Shown here: one piece after another, positions 1-8,098 of the stretch | Layout: each line of letters starts with the position of its first letter | How positions within the stretch are numbered: position 1 is the first letter of the stretch | Assembly (NCBI GenBank): GCA_002171275.2 | Contig: NHFZ02000003.1 | Coordinates: 1-21,991 of the forward strand | Length of the DNA: 21,991 bases | From: Pelagibacteraceae bacterium TMED124 | GTDB taxonomy: Bacteria > Pseudomonadota > Alphaproteobacteria > Pelagibacterales > Pelagibacteraceae | Direction: 5' to 3' | Notes under the pieces: generated by a model | The model's database searches: none | What the model was told of the DNA's origin: nothing | The model's input: the letters and a program-made list of their open reading frames with translations, nothing else | Made by a program: the position numbers and the translations under genes

Positions 1-2
1 TA

Positions 3-47
3 ATTTTTTCATATTTTGCTGATGAGGTTTCAGAATGGTTAAAATAA
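3..47 (+). CDS. possible C-terminal end of an upstream gene (partial)
   Basis: An open frame runs in from the left window edge and ends at TAA 45-47. It would encode a short tail reading roughly IFSYFADEVSEWLK, which looks like an ordinary amphipathic C-terminus. There is too little to identify a family, and a chance open frame of this length is quite possible. Confidence 0.3.
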   Translation: MFSYFADEVSEWLK

Positions 48-127
48 TAAAATCATAATGAACTTGATTTTTGAAAATGATAAGATTAAAAAATAGTTTA
101 ATGCCACTTATGAATTAGGAGAAAATA

Positions 128-1354
128 ATGACAAGAATACATCCAGGTAGATTTCATATTGCAATTCCAGGTCCTACTAATATTCCTGAAAGAATTTTAA
201 ATGCAATGCATATTTCATCAGAAGATCAAAGAAACCCCGAGATCCCAGATCTAACAATACCATTGTACAAAGATGTCAAAAAAGTTTTTAAATCTGAAAA
301 AGGTACAGTCTTTCTCTTCCCAGGGTCAGGAACAGGTGCATGGGAATCAGCAATTATTAACACAATGTCTCCAAGTGAAAAAGTTTTGATTTATAGATAT
401 GGTCAATTCAGTCATTTGTGGGCGGATATGTTTAAAAGACTCGGTCTGGATACCCATTTAGTTGAAAGAGAATGGGGAACTGGGACACCTCCAGAGGAAG
501 TTGAAAAGACACTTAAAGCAGATACAGAACATAAAATTAAAGTGGTTTGTGTTACACAAAACGAAACTGCAACTGGTGTAACTTCTCATGTTGAAGATAT
601 CAGAAAAGCAATGGATGCAGCAAATCATCCTGCTCTTTTATTTGTTGACGGTGTAAGTTCTATTGCCTCAATTGATTTTAGAATGGACGAATGGAAAGTT
701 GATTGCGCAATTTCAGGCTCTCAAAAAGGATTTATGTTACCTTCTGGTATGGCAATTATGTGTGTAAGTGAAAAAGCACTTGAAGCTCATAAAACGGCTC
801 AGCTAAAAAGATGTTATTACTCTTGGGAGGATCAAATAGCCACTAACAAAGATGGTTATTTTCCATACACTCCACAAATTCCAATGCTAAGGGCTTTGCA
901 AGAATCTTGTAATATGATATTTGAGGAAGGACTCGAAAATGTATTTAAAAGACACCATAGGATTGCAGAAGGTGTAAGAAAAGCAATTTTAGAGGGTTGG
1001 GAGTTAAAGTTATGTGCTAAAGATCCCTACTGGTACTCTGATACTGTTTCAGCAATAGTTGTACCTGAAGGTAAGGATGCAAAAGATGTACTTGCAACAG
1101 CTTTTAAAAAATATCACCTATCTCTTGGAGCTGGGCTTACACAGGTTGCTGGTAAGGTTTTTAGGATAGGTCATCTAGGTGATTTAAATGAACTTCAAGC
1201 TTCAGCTTTTATCAATGGTGCTGAAATGGCAATGATTGATTCAGGTATTAATGTAAAACCTGGAAGTGGTGTTGCTGCTGCTTCTGAATATTGGAGAAAG
1301 GCCTTAGAAAATGATGCAAAAGTTCAAAATATTAGTAACAAGGAAGTGGCCTAA
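128..1354 (+). CDS. sgaA: serine--glyoxylate aminotransferase
   Basis: PLP-dependent class V aminotransferase (AGT/SGAT family), 408 aa, cytoplasmic. It transfers the amino group of serine to glyoxylate, giving hydroxypyruvate and glycine. The full family length is present. The N-terminal GPTNIP substrate-side motif is at about residues 15-20, GSGTGAWE at 66-73, NETATGV at 145-151, VDGVSS with the PLP-nitrogen Asp at 173-178, and the Schiff-base lysine K200 in SGSQKGFMLPSG. The start is ATG with an AGGAG Shine-Dalgarno at 117-121. It is the first gene of an operon: its last 44 bases overlap the next gene, whose product consumes hydroxypyruvate. That context favours serine:glyoxylate over alanine:glyoxylate activity. 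Pathway use (serine cycle, glycolate salvage or photorespiration-like) cannot be told from this window. Confidence 0.95.
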   Translation: MTRIHPGRFHIAIPGPTNIPERILNAMHISSEDQRNPEIPDLTIPLYKDVKKVFKSEKGTVFLFPGSGTGAWESAIINTMSPSEKVLIYRYGQFSHLWADMFKRLGLDTHLVEREWGTGTPPEEVEKTLKADTEHKIKVVCVTQNETATGVTSHVEDIRKAMDAANHPALLFVDGVSSIASIDFRMDEWKVDCAISGSQKGFMLPSGMAIMCVSEKALEAHKTAQLKRCYYSWEDQIATNKDGYFPYTPQIPMLRALQESCNMIFEEGLENVFKRHHRIAEGVRKAILEGWELKLCAKDPYWYSDTVSAIVVPEGKDAKDVLATAFKKYHLSLGAGLTQVAGKVFRIGHLGDLNELQASAFINGAEMAMIDSGINVKPGSGVAAASEYWRKALENDAKVQNISNKEVA

Positions 1355-2285
1355 AAAAGTTGAAGAAAGTCTAGTTTCAACATTCGATACAACATTAAAT
1401 GTTGATGATAAACCACTTTCTGAGTCAGAATTGATAGAGGCAATGAAATCTTACGATGCTTTACTTCCGACAGTAACCGATCCAATAACAGATAAAATAA
1501 TTTCAACGCCTGATAGAAGAGTTAAAATTATTGGAAATTTTGGCGTAGGATTCAATAATATTGATGTCGATTCTGCAAAAAGCAATAGTATAGTTGTTAC
1601 AAATACCCCTGAAGTCTTAACCGACTGCACAGCAGATATTGCCATGTTACTCCTTTTAGGTGTAGCCAGAAGGGGATCTGAAGGAGAGTTTCATGTTAGG
1701 AAAAAAGAATGGGTAGGATGGAGACCTACTCACATGATGGGCACTAAAATTACAGATAAAACTCTTGGCTTATTTGGAATGGGTCGCATTGCTCAGGCAA
1801 TGGCTCACAAAGCACACTTTGGCTTCAGGATGAAAATAATCTTTTATGATCCTTACTTTAATGACGAAGACACAATTAAAAAATTTAACGCCGAAAGATG
1901 TGAGAACATCGATGACCTTTTTTGTAACTCAGATTTTGTTTCTCTTCATTGCCCTTCAACAAAAGAAACTAAAGGAATAGTTAATTATGAGACAATTTCA
2001 AAAATGAAAAAAACTTCCTACCTTATCAATACTGCTAGAGGAGATATTGTTATTGAAGATGATTTAGTCAAAGCGCTTAATGAAGAACTAATAATGGGTG
2101 CTGGTCTTGATGTATATGAAGCAGAGCCCAAAGTAAATGAAGGTTTATTAAAATTAAAAAATGTCTTTCTATTACCTCATCTTGGTAGTGCAACTTCAGA
2201 GACAAGAGAAGCGATGGGTATGAGAGTTTATGAAAACATAAAGGCCTTCTTTGAAGATGAAGAGCCTAGAGACAGAGTTGTCTAA
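1311..2285 (+). CDS. D-glycerate dehydrogenase / hydroxypyruvate reductase (D-2-hydroxyacid dehydrogenase family)
   Basis: Reduces hydroxypyruvate (and possibly glyoxylate) to D-glycerate with NAD(P)H in the cytoplasm. The 324 aa match the family length. The fold is catalytic N-lobe, nucleotide-binding domain, then catalytic C-terminal return. The dinucleotide motif LFGMGRIA lies at about 154-161. The catalytic triad of the family is visible as R243 (NTARGD), E272 (EAEP) and H290 (PHLGSAT). The N-terminal ILVTRKWP is typical of glycerate/glyoxylate dehydrogenases, so the start at ATG 1311 is sound even though it overlaps the aminotransferase gene by 44 bases. ATG 1314 is an alternative, and GGAGAAAGG lies just upstream. 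Context (aminotransferase before, glycerate kinase after) supports hydroxypyruvate as the physiological substrate. Cofactor preference is not assignable by eye. Confidence 0.92.
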   Translation: MMQKFKILVTRKWPKKVEESLVSTFDTTLNVDDKPLSESELIEAMKSYDALLPTVTDPITDKIISTPDRRVKIIGNFGVGFNNIDVDSAKSNSIVVTNTPEVLTDCTADIAMLLLLGVARRGSEGEFHVRKKEWVGWRPTHMMGTKITDKTLGLFGMGRIAQAMAHKAHFGFRMKIIFYDPYFNDEDTIKKFNAERCENIDDLFCNSDFVSLHCPSTKETKGIVNYETISKMKKTSYLINTARGDIVIEDDLVKALNEELIMGAGLDVYEAEPKVNEGLLKLKNVFLLPHLGSATSETREAMGMRVYENIKAFFEDEEPRDRVV

Positions 2286-3645
2286 TAAAATAAATTCCAT
2301 AGAACTGAGAAGAAAAAAATCCAATTATAACCTTTTGTTGGATCTTTTCAATTATGGTATTGCATCTGTACAACCTAAAAATATTTTGGATAAATTCCTT
2401 TTTGTAAGTAATAAAGAAATTACCATTAAAGAAAATAATAAAAAAAAGACATATAAAAAAGTTAAAAATATATTTGTAATTTGCATTGGAAAAGCCTCTG
2501 TTGACATGGCGCTTACAGCAAAATCAATCTTTTCCAAAAAATCTCTTAAAATTAAAACTGGAATTGTAGTTGTTAACAAAGAAAATTTTAGAGATGTTAA
2601 AGGGTTCAAATGTTTTTCCTCAGGACACCCAATTCCAAACTCAAATGGTTTAAAGGCAGCAAAATTTATTAAAAATACTTTAAAAAACCTTGATAAAGAT
2701 GACCTTGTTTTAATGCTCATTTCTGGTGGTGGTTCAGCCTTATTACCATTTCCTGTAAGCGAAGTTAGTCTAAAAGATAAAATTTTAACAAACAAAATTT
2801 TACTTAGTTCAGGTGCAAATATCAAAGAAATTAATTCGGTAAGAAAACATCTATCTCAGTTTAAAGGAGGCAATTTAATTAAATTGTGTTATCCAGCCAA
2901 AATTCATGGACTGATTCTTTCTGATGTCATTGGGGATGACTTAGGTTCTATCTCAAGTGGTATGACAACCTTTGATGAAACTAGTTTTTCAGATGTCTTT
3001 TCTATTCTTAAAAAATACAAGTTATGGGAAAAAATACCTACTAAAGTGAAAAATTATATTTCTAGAGGACTTAAAGATAAAAAATTAGAAACTCCCAAAA
3101 AAAACAATAAAGTTTTTAAAGAAGTAACTAATACAATAATTGGTAGTAATACCATGTGTTTAAAAAATATTGATGACTATTGTAAAAAAAAAAAGCTTGA
3201 TGCAAAAATAATTTTTAAGAACATTGATATGGACGTTAAAGAATTTTCTAAATATTACTTTAAAAAAATAGAAACAATTAAAAGCAAGAAGCCATTAATA
3301 CTTTTATCGGGAGGAGAAACTACAGTTAAAGTTAAAGGCAATGGAAAAGGAGGAAGAAATCAAGAGTTTTCTCTGCATTTCTTAAAAGAAATTAACAGAA
3401 AAAATTTCAAAAAAGAATTTTTTTTACTTTCTGTAGGAACTGACGGGAGAGACGGACCAACAAATGCAGCTGGAGGAATAGTTGATGCAGAAAGCATTGA
3501 TGAAATAAAAAAGAAGAATATAGATTTAGCTGAAGAGCTTAAAAAAAATAACTCTTATGATGTATTGAAAAAAATTAATTCACTTGTCATAATCAAAGGA
3601 ACAAATACTAACGTTGCAGATATTCAAATACTCCTACTTTTATAG
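2251..3645 (+). CDS. glycerate 2-kinase, MOFRL (DUF4147) family
   Basis: Phosphorylates D-glycerate to 2-phosphoglycerate, feeding lower glycolysis; cytoplasmic. The 464 aa cover the N-terminal DUF4147 domain and the C-terminal MOFRL domain. Visible motifs are GKAS with the family lysine K81, GHPIPNSNG at about 125-133, LISGGGSALLPFP at 156-168, VRKHLSQFKGG at 197-207, LSGGETTV at 352-359, GKGGRNQEF at 365-373 and the MOFRL signature VGTDGRDGPTNAAGG at 395-409. The C-terminus GTNTNVAD is also typical. It overlaps the reductase gene by 35 bases. The start is uncertain: TTG 2251 has AAGG six bases upstream, while ATG 2257 and TTG 2278 are alternatives. MOFRL proteins are sometimes annotated as hydroxypyruvate reductase TtuD. 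The neighbouring true reductase makes kinase the better call. Confidence 0.92.
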   Translation: MKMKSLETELSNKINSIELRRKKSNYNLLLDLFNYGIASVQPKNILDKFLFVSNKEITIKENNKKKTYKKVKNIFVICIGKASVDMALTAKSIFSKKSLKIKTGIVVVNKENFRDVKGFKCFSSGHPIPNSNGLKAAKFIKNTLKNLDKDDLVLMLISGGGSALLPFPVSEVSLKDKILTNKILLSSGANIKEINSVRKHLSQFKGGNLIKLCYPAKIHGLILSDVIGDDLGSISSGMTTFDETSFSDVFSILKKYKLWEKIPTKVKNYISRGLKDKKLETPKKNNKVFKEVTNTIIGSNTMCLKNIDDYCKKKKLDAKIIFKNIDMDVKEFSKYYFKKIETIKSKKPLILLSGGETTVKVKGNGKGGRNQEFSLHFLKEINRKNFKKEFFLLSVGTDGRDGPTNAAGGIVDAESIDEIKKKNIDLAEELKKNNSYDVLKKINSLVIIKGTNTNVADIQILLLL

Positions 3646-3647
3646 AC

Positions 3648-4376
3648 ATGAACGAATTTAATGAAAAGAAAATAGAGTTTAAAAAATCTATAAGCTTTCC
3701 TTGCTCCTATCTTGCAGGTAATACTGAAAGAAGACTTTATGTAAATTTAAATAAAAATGAAAATAATAAACTATTAATATCGGAGTTAACAAAAAATGGT
3801 TTTAGAAGAAGCCATGAACATATGTACATCCCTGTTTGTGAGGGTTGTAATGCATGTATTTCCTCCAGAATCAATATTAAGGGTTTTAAATTTACAAAAA
3901 GTAATTTAAGGGTCATTAAATTTAATTCTGATCTAAGTTTTAAAAAAAATTTTGATAATAGTCATAAACACTATGAATTGTTTAAAAATTATTGTTTTGA
4001 AAGACATGAATCAAGTCAAATGATTGATATGAGCATAAAAGAATTTAATAACTTTTTTTTTGAATCGAAAAATGAGAATCAGGTATTCGATCTAGTAGAT
4101 TCATCAAATAATCTTTTAGGATCGATATTGGTTGACACATTAAATGATGGTTACTCAGCCGTTTATAGCTTCTTTGATCCATACAAAAGTAAAAGGAGTC
4201 TTGGTAAGCTTTTAATTTTAAAATTAATTAATGAGTTAAAAATAATAAATAAACCTTTTTTATATCTTGGGTATTGGATAAAAAATTCTCAAAAGATGTT
4301 GTATAAAGCCAATTTTAATAATGTAGAATTTTTTATTGATGGGAATTGGAAAAATAAGAACCTTACAAATTTTTAA
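3648..4376 (+). CDS. bpt: aspartate/glutamate leucyltransferase (ATE1-like aminoacyl-tRNA--protein transferase)
   Basis: Transfers leucine from Leu-tRNA to N-terminal Asp/Glu of proteins, marking them for the ClpS-ClpAP N-degron pathway; cytoplasmic. The 242 aa match the bacterial family. The N-terminal half shows YLAGNTERRLYV (about 21-32), GFRRSHEHMYIPVC (51-64) and the cysteine cluster C64-x2-C67-x2-C70. The C-terminal half shows SAVYSFFDP, RSLGKLLILKLI and the signature YLGYWIKNSQKMLYKANF. It starts two bases after the glycerate kinase stop, so it is probably co-transcribed. Its 3' end overlaps the oppositely directed recO by 14 bases. The link to glyoxylate metabolism is probably only positional. 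Leucine rather than arginine as the transferred residue is known for the bacterial subfamily, not proved by the sequence. Confidence 0.9.
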   Translation: MNEFNEKKIEFKKSISFPCSYLAGNTERRLYVNLNKNENNKLLISELTKNGFRRSHEHMYIPVCEGCNACISSRINIKGFKFTKSNLRVIKFNSDLSFKKNFDNSHKHYELFKNYCFERHESSQMIDMSIKEFNNFFFESKNENQVFDLVDSSNNLLGSILVDTLNDGYSAVYSFFDPYKSKRSLGKLLILKLINELKIINKPFLYLGYWIKNSQKMLYKANFNNVEFFIDGNWKNKNLTNF

Positions 4377-5070
4377 GTTTATTTATTAAATGGGTTCTAA
4401 AAATAAACTTATTTAAGTCATAATCGAAATTTTTTCTAAGAAAGTATGTTGTTATTTTTAAAGCATTAACATAATCAACAAAGTTATTTGATATAGTTTT
4501 TTCTTTCAGACAATATGGAAGCTTGAATAGTTTATTTCTATATTTATGACCTACTGAATAAGTAACAGAGTTTCCAGAATTTGGAGAAAGGTAGTATAAT
4601 TTTTCCTTTGACCCACTTACAGAACATTTATCTAAATTTATTCCATAGCCAGTATTTTTTAAAAATAAAATCTCCCACCAAACATAATTAAAAATAATTA
4701 AGTCAATGTTTTTATCTAAATTATTTATTAATTTTTCTAAATCATTATATATCTCAATATTTTGTTGCCACAAAGGTAAAAATTTAATACATAATTCACT
4801 TGCTGAAGACTTAATCAGTGAGTTAATGAAAGTATCATTTTTTTTAAGTGAAGCCTCTAACTCTAAATTTATATAACCTAAACTATCTTTTTGTTTTGAT
4901 TGCCAGGTAAAATTTACCTCATCTAAAATTGTAAAACTTAGTCTTTGCTTTTTTGTAAACCTTGAAAAACTTTTTATTAGTCCATTATGTTTAGAAAAAA
5001 TGTAAATCATAATAGAATTCTCTCCATATTTTTTATTTCCTAAAAAAAATCCTATATCATTTATTTTCAT
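4363..5070 (-). CDS. recO: DNA repair protein RecO
   Basis: RecFOR-pathway mediator that binds ssDNA and anneals or loads RecA; cytoplasmic. The 235 aa are usual for the family. The N-terminal OB-fold (about 1-80) begins MKINDIGFFLGNKKYGENSIMIYIFSKHNGL, the typical opening, split here by residue 20. It is followed by the helical domain containing ELCIKFLPLW and FNYVWWEILFLKNTGYGINLDKC. The central segment around LDKCSVSG...YYLSPNSG corresponds to the region that carries a zinc site in some RecO proteins, but only one cysteine is visible, so zinc binding is unlikely. ATG 5070 overlaps the era stop by 4 bases (ATGA). It is the last gene of the dapA-recO block. Sequence divergence is high, and the assignment rests on the N-terminus plus the era neighbour. 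Confidence 0.85.
   Translation of the reverse strand: MKINDIGFFLGNKKYGENSIMIYIFSKHNGLIKSFSRFTKKQRLSFTILDEVNFTWQSKQKDSLGYINLELEASLKKNDTFINSLIKSSASELCIKFLPLWQQNIEIYNDLEKLINNLDKNIDLIIFNYVWWEILFLKNTGYGINLDKCSVSGSKEKLYYLSPNSGNSVTYSVGHKYRNKLFKLPYCLKEKTISNNFVDYVNALKITTYFLRKNFDYDLNKFIFRTHLINKLKNL
4374..4411. terminator. possible bidirectional terminator at the bpt/recO convergence
   Basis: An 11-bp inverted repeat (taagtttattt at 4374-4384 and its complement at 4401-4411) with a 16-base loop begins at the bpt stop codon and lies inside the last codons of recO. It is almost all A:T and the following T-tract is short, so the call is weak. Confidence 0.25.
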
Positions 5071-5909
5071 GTTTTTTTAAGTTGTAATGAAACTTTTAAA
5101 TCAAGAAAAACCTTTTTTTTAAAAAGTTTTTCCATTTCTGGCCTAGTATCAGTTCCAATATGCTTTATTTTCTGACCCGCTCTTCCAATAAGTATTGCTT
5201 TTTGGGATTTTTTTTTTACCAAAATAATTTGACTAACTTTTACAAGATTTTTCAATATTTCAAAAGACGTCTTTACCTTCACAGAGTAAGGGACTTCTTT
5301 ATTAATAAACTTAAAAATTCTTTCTCTTGTAATTTCAGATAATTGAAATTTTAAATCATTATCAATTAAATCACTTTCTCCAAACACCCATGGTTTTTTT
5401 GGAATATTTTTAATAATTTTCTGAAGTAGAATATCTATCCCTATTTTTTTTTTTACAGAAATTGGAAAAGTTTCACAAAAGTTTACTTTTTTATTAATAT
5501 CACTTATTAAGCTAACCACTTTTTCATTCTGTATTAAGTCAATTTTATTTAATACCAAAAAGTTAATTTTAAAGTTTGATACTAAATCATTAATTTGTCC
5601 CAATAAACTCTCATTTATTACTTTTGAAGAATCTAAAATAAAAAGGTTTAAATCACATGAATCAAACTCTTCTAGTAATGACCTTGACATTTTCTTATCA
5701 AAAAAACGTTTATTAGTTATTATTCCCGGAGTATCTACAAAAATTAGTTGATTTGATTTAAAGTTTAAAATTGCTCTTATTTTTTGATTAGTAGTTTGAA
5801 CTTTATGAGAAACAATAGAAACTTTTTTTTTTAAAAAAAAATTAATCAAAGATGATTTTCCTGCATTAGAAAAACCTGATAACAATATTTTACCACATTT
5901 TTTATTCAC
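5067..5909 (-). CDS. era: GTPase Era
   Basis: Essential GTPase that binds the 3' end of 16S rRNA and assists 30S maturation; cytoplasm and inner membrane face. The 280 aa show G1 SGFSNAGKSS (11-20, with the NAGKS form common in alphaproteobacteria), a switch region QTTNQKIRAI (38-47), G3 DTPGI (59-63), G4 NKID (121-124) and G5 SVKK (151-154). A C-terminal KH domain follows, with the loop ILIGRAGQKIKHIG at 239-252. The GTG start at 5909 overlaps the rnc stop by 8 bases. The N-terminus starts right at MNKKCGKILL, which fits the family with no extension. The rnc-era-recO order is classic, and all three act on RNA or DNA processing. Confidence 0.95.
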   Translation of the reverse strand: MNKKCGKILLSGFSNAGKSSLINFFLKKKVSIVSHKVQTTNQKIRAILNFKSNQLIFVDTPGIITNKRFFDKKMSRSLLEEFDSCDLNLFILDSSKVINESLLGQINDLVSNFKINFLVLNKIDLIQNEKVVSLISDINKKVNFCETFPISVKKKIGIDILLQKIIKNIPKKPWVFGESDLIDNDLKFQLSEITRERIFKFINKEVPYSVKVKTSFEILKNLVKVSQIILVKKKSQKAILIGRAGQKIKHIGTDTRPEMEKLFKKKVFLDLKVSLQLKKT

Positions 5910-6567
5910 AAATTTTTTTTAGTAGTTTAATAGCTGCATTTATCTCAGCATCTTGTTTACTCTTTCCTTTTGCAGAGCTTGAAAATTTTTCATCTAAAAT
6001 AACCTTTACAGTAAAGATAGGACTATGGTCTGGTCCTGATCTATTTTTAATTTCATAGGTAGGTAGCTTTTTTTTATTTTTTAAACTCCACTCTTGTAGT
6101 TTTGACTTGGGGTCAAAAGACGATAAATTAATATTTTCTAAAAAACTTTTCCATAATTTTAAAACAATATTCGATACTTGATTAATATTTGAATCTAGAT
6201 AAATTGCAGCAATTAAAGCTTCCAATGTATTTGCAATAATCGAATCTAATGAATTTTTTTTTAAACTTTGAGTGCAATTTATAAAATCTTTTAATTTTAT
6301 ATTGTTAGCAACCTTTTTTAGTGTAGTTTTACATACTAAAAATGACTGTTGTTTTGCTAACTCGCCTTCTGTACTTGATAAGTTTTTTTTAAAAATCTCA
6401 TTTGAAATAATTAATCCAAGGACTCTATCACCAAGAAATTCTAAACGTTCGTTATTTTTTATTTTATTTTCTTTTGAAAAACTAGAATGTGTAAGCGCAG
6501 TTTTCATTAAAGACTTGTCCTTAAAATTATATCCGATAATTTTCATTAATTTATTTATATCAGTCAT
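5902..6567 (-). CDS. rnc: ribonuclease III
   Basis: Double-stranded-RNA endonuclease processing rRNA precursors and structured mRNAs; cytoplasmic, acts as a dimer. The catalytic domain carries the signature NERLEFLGDRVLGL (about 39-52), with the metal-binding Glu and Asp, and a second motif TLEALIAAIYLDS near 114-126. A double-stranded-RNA-binding domain occupies about 150-218, with SGPDHSPIFTVKV and the GKSKQDAEINAA helix. The start given is ATG 6567; a TTG at 6570 directly before it would add one residue. The gene begins ten bases after the lepB stop in the same operon. Length and motifs are normal, and nothing suggests loss of activity. Confidence 0.95.
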   Translation of the reverse strand: MTDINKLMKIIGYNFKDKSLMKTALTHSSFSKENKIKNNERLEFLGDRVLGLIISNEIFKKNLSSTEGELAKQQSFLVCKTTLKKVANNIKLKDFINCTQSLKKNSLDSIIANTLEALIAAIYLDSNINQVSNIVLKLWKSFLENINLSSFDPKSKLQEWSLKNKKKLPTYEIKNRSGPDHSPIFTVKVILDEKFSSSAKGKSKQDAEINAAIKLLKKICE

Positions 6568-6577
6568 CAAAAACTAT

Positions 6578-7318
6578 TTATGAATCTGTTTTTGGTCGCA
6601 AACTGACCAAAAATCTATCTTTTCTTAATGCAGGGAACCAAGTCCAGAATTTTAGAAAACTGCCTATTTCAGTATTGAAAGAAATAAATACGATCTCAGC
6701 CCTGCCTACTAAATTTTTTTTTGGGATAGGACCTATATACCTGCTATCTTGCGAATTATCTCTATTGTCACCTATAACAAAAAAACTGTCTTCAGGAACA
6801 ATAATTTCATCAAAATTGTTAGTATTATAAACAGAAAATGTTTTCTCAAACTCATAAACTGAATAAACCTTTTTGTTCGGGAGCTTTTCTTGAATTTTCT
6901 GAACCCCAAAAGATTTATAACTTTCATTATTTATAAGTTCTCTTTGAATTTTCTTTCCATTTATTAAAATTTGGTTTGATTCCATGCTTATTTTATCACC
7001 AGGAAGACCAATTAATCTTTTAATGTAATCAGTTCTGTTATCCTCTGGAGTCTTAAAAACAACAATATCTCCTCTTTTAGGCTCTTTATAAAAAATTCGA
7101 CCTGGTATTAAGGGAATGCTAAATGGCAATGAGTTTCTTGAAAAACCGTAAGAAAATTTTGATACAAATAGGTAATCACCAACTTTTAAATTTGGATACA
7201 TTGAACCTGAAGGAATACTAAAAGGTTCATAAAGAAAACTTCTAATAACCAATGCGGCCAAAATCGCATAAAAAATTTGCCAAAAATTTTTTTTTATTTT
7301 ACTATTTTTGTCATTCAT
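6578..7318 (-). CDS. lepB: signal peptidase I
   Basis: Membrane-bound serine protease that removes signal peptides from exported proteins; active site on the periplasmic side. The 246 aa contain one N-terminal membrane segment (about 12-30), the catalytic serine S39 in SIPSGSMYP, and the general-base lysine K100 in YIKRLIGLPGDKI. Box E GDNRDNSQDSR lies near 187-197. It lies 48 bases downstream of pdxJ and 10 bases ahead of rnc. In many alphaproteobacteria acpS sits between pdxJ and lepB, and it is absent here. The likely substrates in this window are the lytic transglycosylase and the iron-binding protein, both of which carry signal peptides. Confidence 0.95.
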   Translation of the reverse strand: MNDKNSKIKKNFWQIFYAILAALVIRSFLYEPFSIPSGSMYPNLKVGDYLFVSKFSYGFSRNSLPFSIPLIPGRIFYKEPKRGDIVVFKTPEDNRTDYIKRLIGLPGDKISMESNQILINGKKIQRELINNESYKSFGVQKIQEKLPNKKVYSVYEFEKTFSVYNTNNFDEIIVPEDSFFVIGDNRDNSQDSRYIGPIPKKNLVGRAEIVFISFNTEIGSFLKFWTWFPALRKDRFLVSLRPKTDS

Positions 7319-7366
7319 TTTTAAAATTTATCATTTAATTTCATCAAATCAAACAATGTCAATTTA

Positions 7367-8098
7367 TTATTTTGATTTGGGATGGTCGATAATCTTCATA
7401 AACTTTAAAATCGTATCTTTAAGTCCAGTATACAATGAATGGCTAATAAGGAAATGTCCCACATTTAGTTCTAAAATTTCATCAATTTTAGAAATATCTT
7501 TGACATTTTCAAAGTTTAGACCGTGTCCAGCATGACAATCAAGTCCAATATTATAGCATAGTTTTGCAGCTTTATTTATTCTAGTTAACTCAAGATCTTG
7601 TCTTTTTTTTTTAAATAAATTTGAATATTTACCAGTATGTAGTTCAACAGCGTGAACGCCCAGTTCTTTTGAAGCATAGATTTGATCAAAATCTGGATCA
7701 ATAAAAAGTGAAACTTTTGTTTTTTTTAAAAGCTCAGGAAGAAAGGTTCCAAGATAATCCATTTGATTTTTCACATCTAATCCTCCTTCTGTTGTCAATT
7801 CTTCTCTTCTCTCAGGGACAATACAACATGATTCGGGAAGAATTTTTAAACATAAATCTTTCATTTCCTTTGTCGCTGCCATTTCAAGATTTAATGGTAA
7901 ATAATTTTTTTCTTTAAGAGCTATTACATCATTATCTTTAATATGTCTTCTATCCTCTCTAAGATGGACGGTAATGCTATCTACTTGAAGCTCCTTGAGA
8001 ATTTTTGAAACATCAAGAAGATCAGGAAAATTTTCATTTCTTGCATTTCTCAATGTTGCAACATGATCTATATTAACGCCTAATCTTATTTTTCTCAT
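7367..8098 (-). CDS. pdxJ: pyridoxine 5'-phosphate synthase
   Basis: Condenses 1-deoxy-D-xylulose 5-phosphate with 3-amino-1-hydroxyacetone phosphate to pyridoxine 5'-phosphate, the last ring-forming step of DXP-dependent vitamin B6 synthesis; cytoplasmic TIM barrel. The 243 aa match the family. Visible are GVNIDHVATLRNAR (7-20), VHLREDRRHI with H45, LEMAATKEM with E72, the loop CIVPERREELTTEGGLDV (92-109) and GLDCHAGHGLN with H192. These correspond to the catalytic His, Glu and His of the E. coli enzyme. The first 26 bases overlap the end of the DUF2062 gene, implying translational coupling. PLP made by this route is the cofactor of the aminotransferase at 128-1354. Confidence 0.96.
   Translation of the reverse strand: MRKIRLGVNIDHVATLRNARNENFPDLLDVSKILKELQVDSITVHLREDRRHIKDNDVIALKEKNYLPLNLEMAATKEMKDLCLKILPESCCIVPERREELTTEGGLDVKNQMDYLGTFLPELLKKTKVSLFIDPDFDQIYASKELGVHAVELHTGKYSNLFKKKRQDLELTRINKAAKLCYNIGLDCHAGHGLNFENVKDISKIDEILELNVGHFLISHSLYTGLKDTILKFMKIIDHPKSK

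Noticed and set aside
48..127. Possible promoter or riboswitch before sgaA
   Set aside because: TTGAAA (71-76) and TTGATT (64-69) occur but lack good -10 partners, and 80 bases show no recognisable riboswitch fold.
2352..2825. 157-codon open frame on the minus strand
   Set aside because: It lies entirely inside the glycerate kinase gene, which has clear family motifs; the antisense product matches nothing and reflects A/T-rich codon bias.
5820..5850. Long T/A homopolymer runs, here and elsewhere, as possible terminators or slippage sites
   Set aside because: They sit inside intact conserved genes as Lys/Phe codons and are expected in an A/T-rich genome; only the 19908-19928 junction has extra support.
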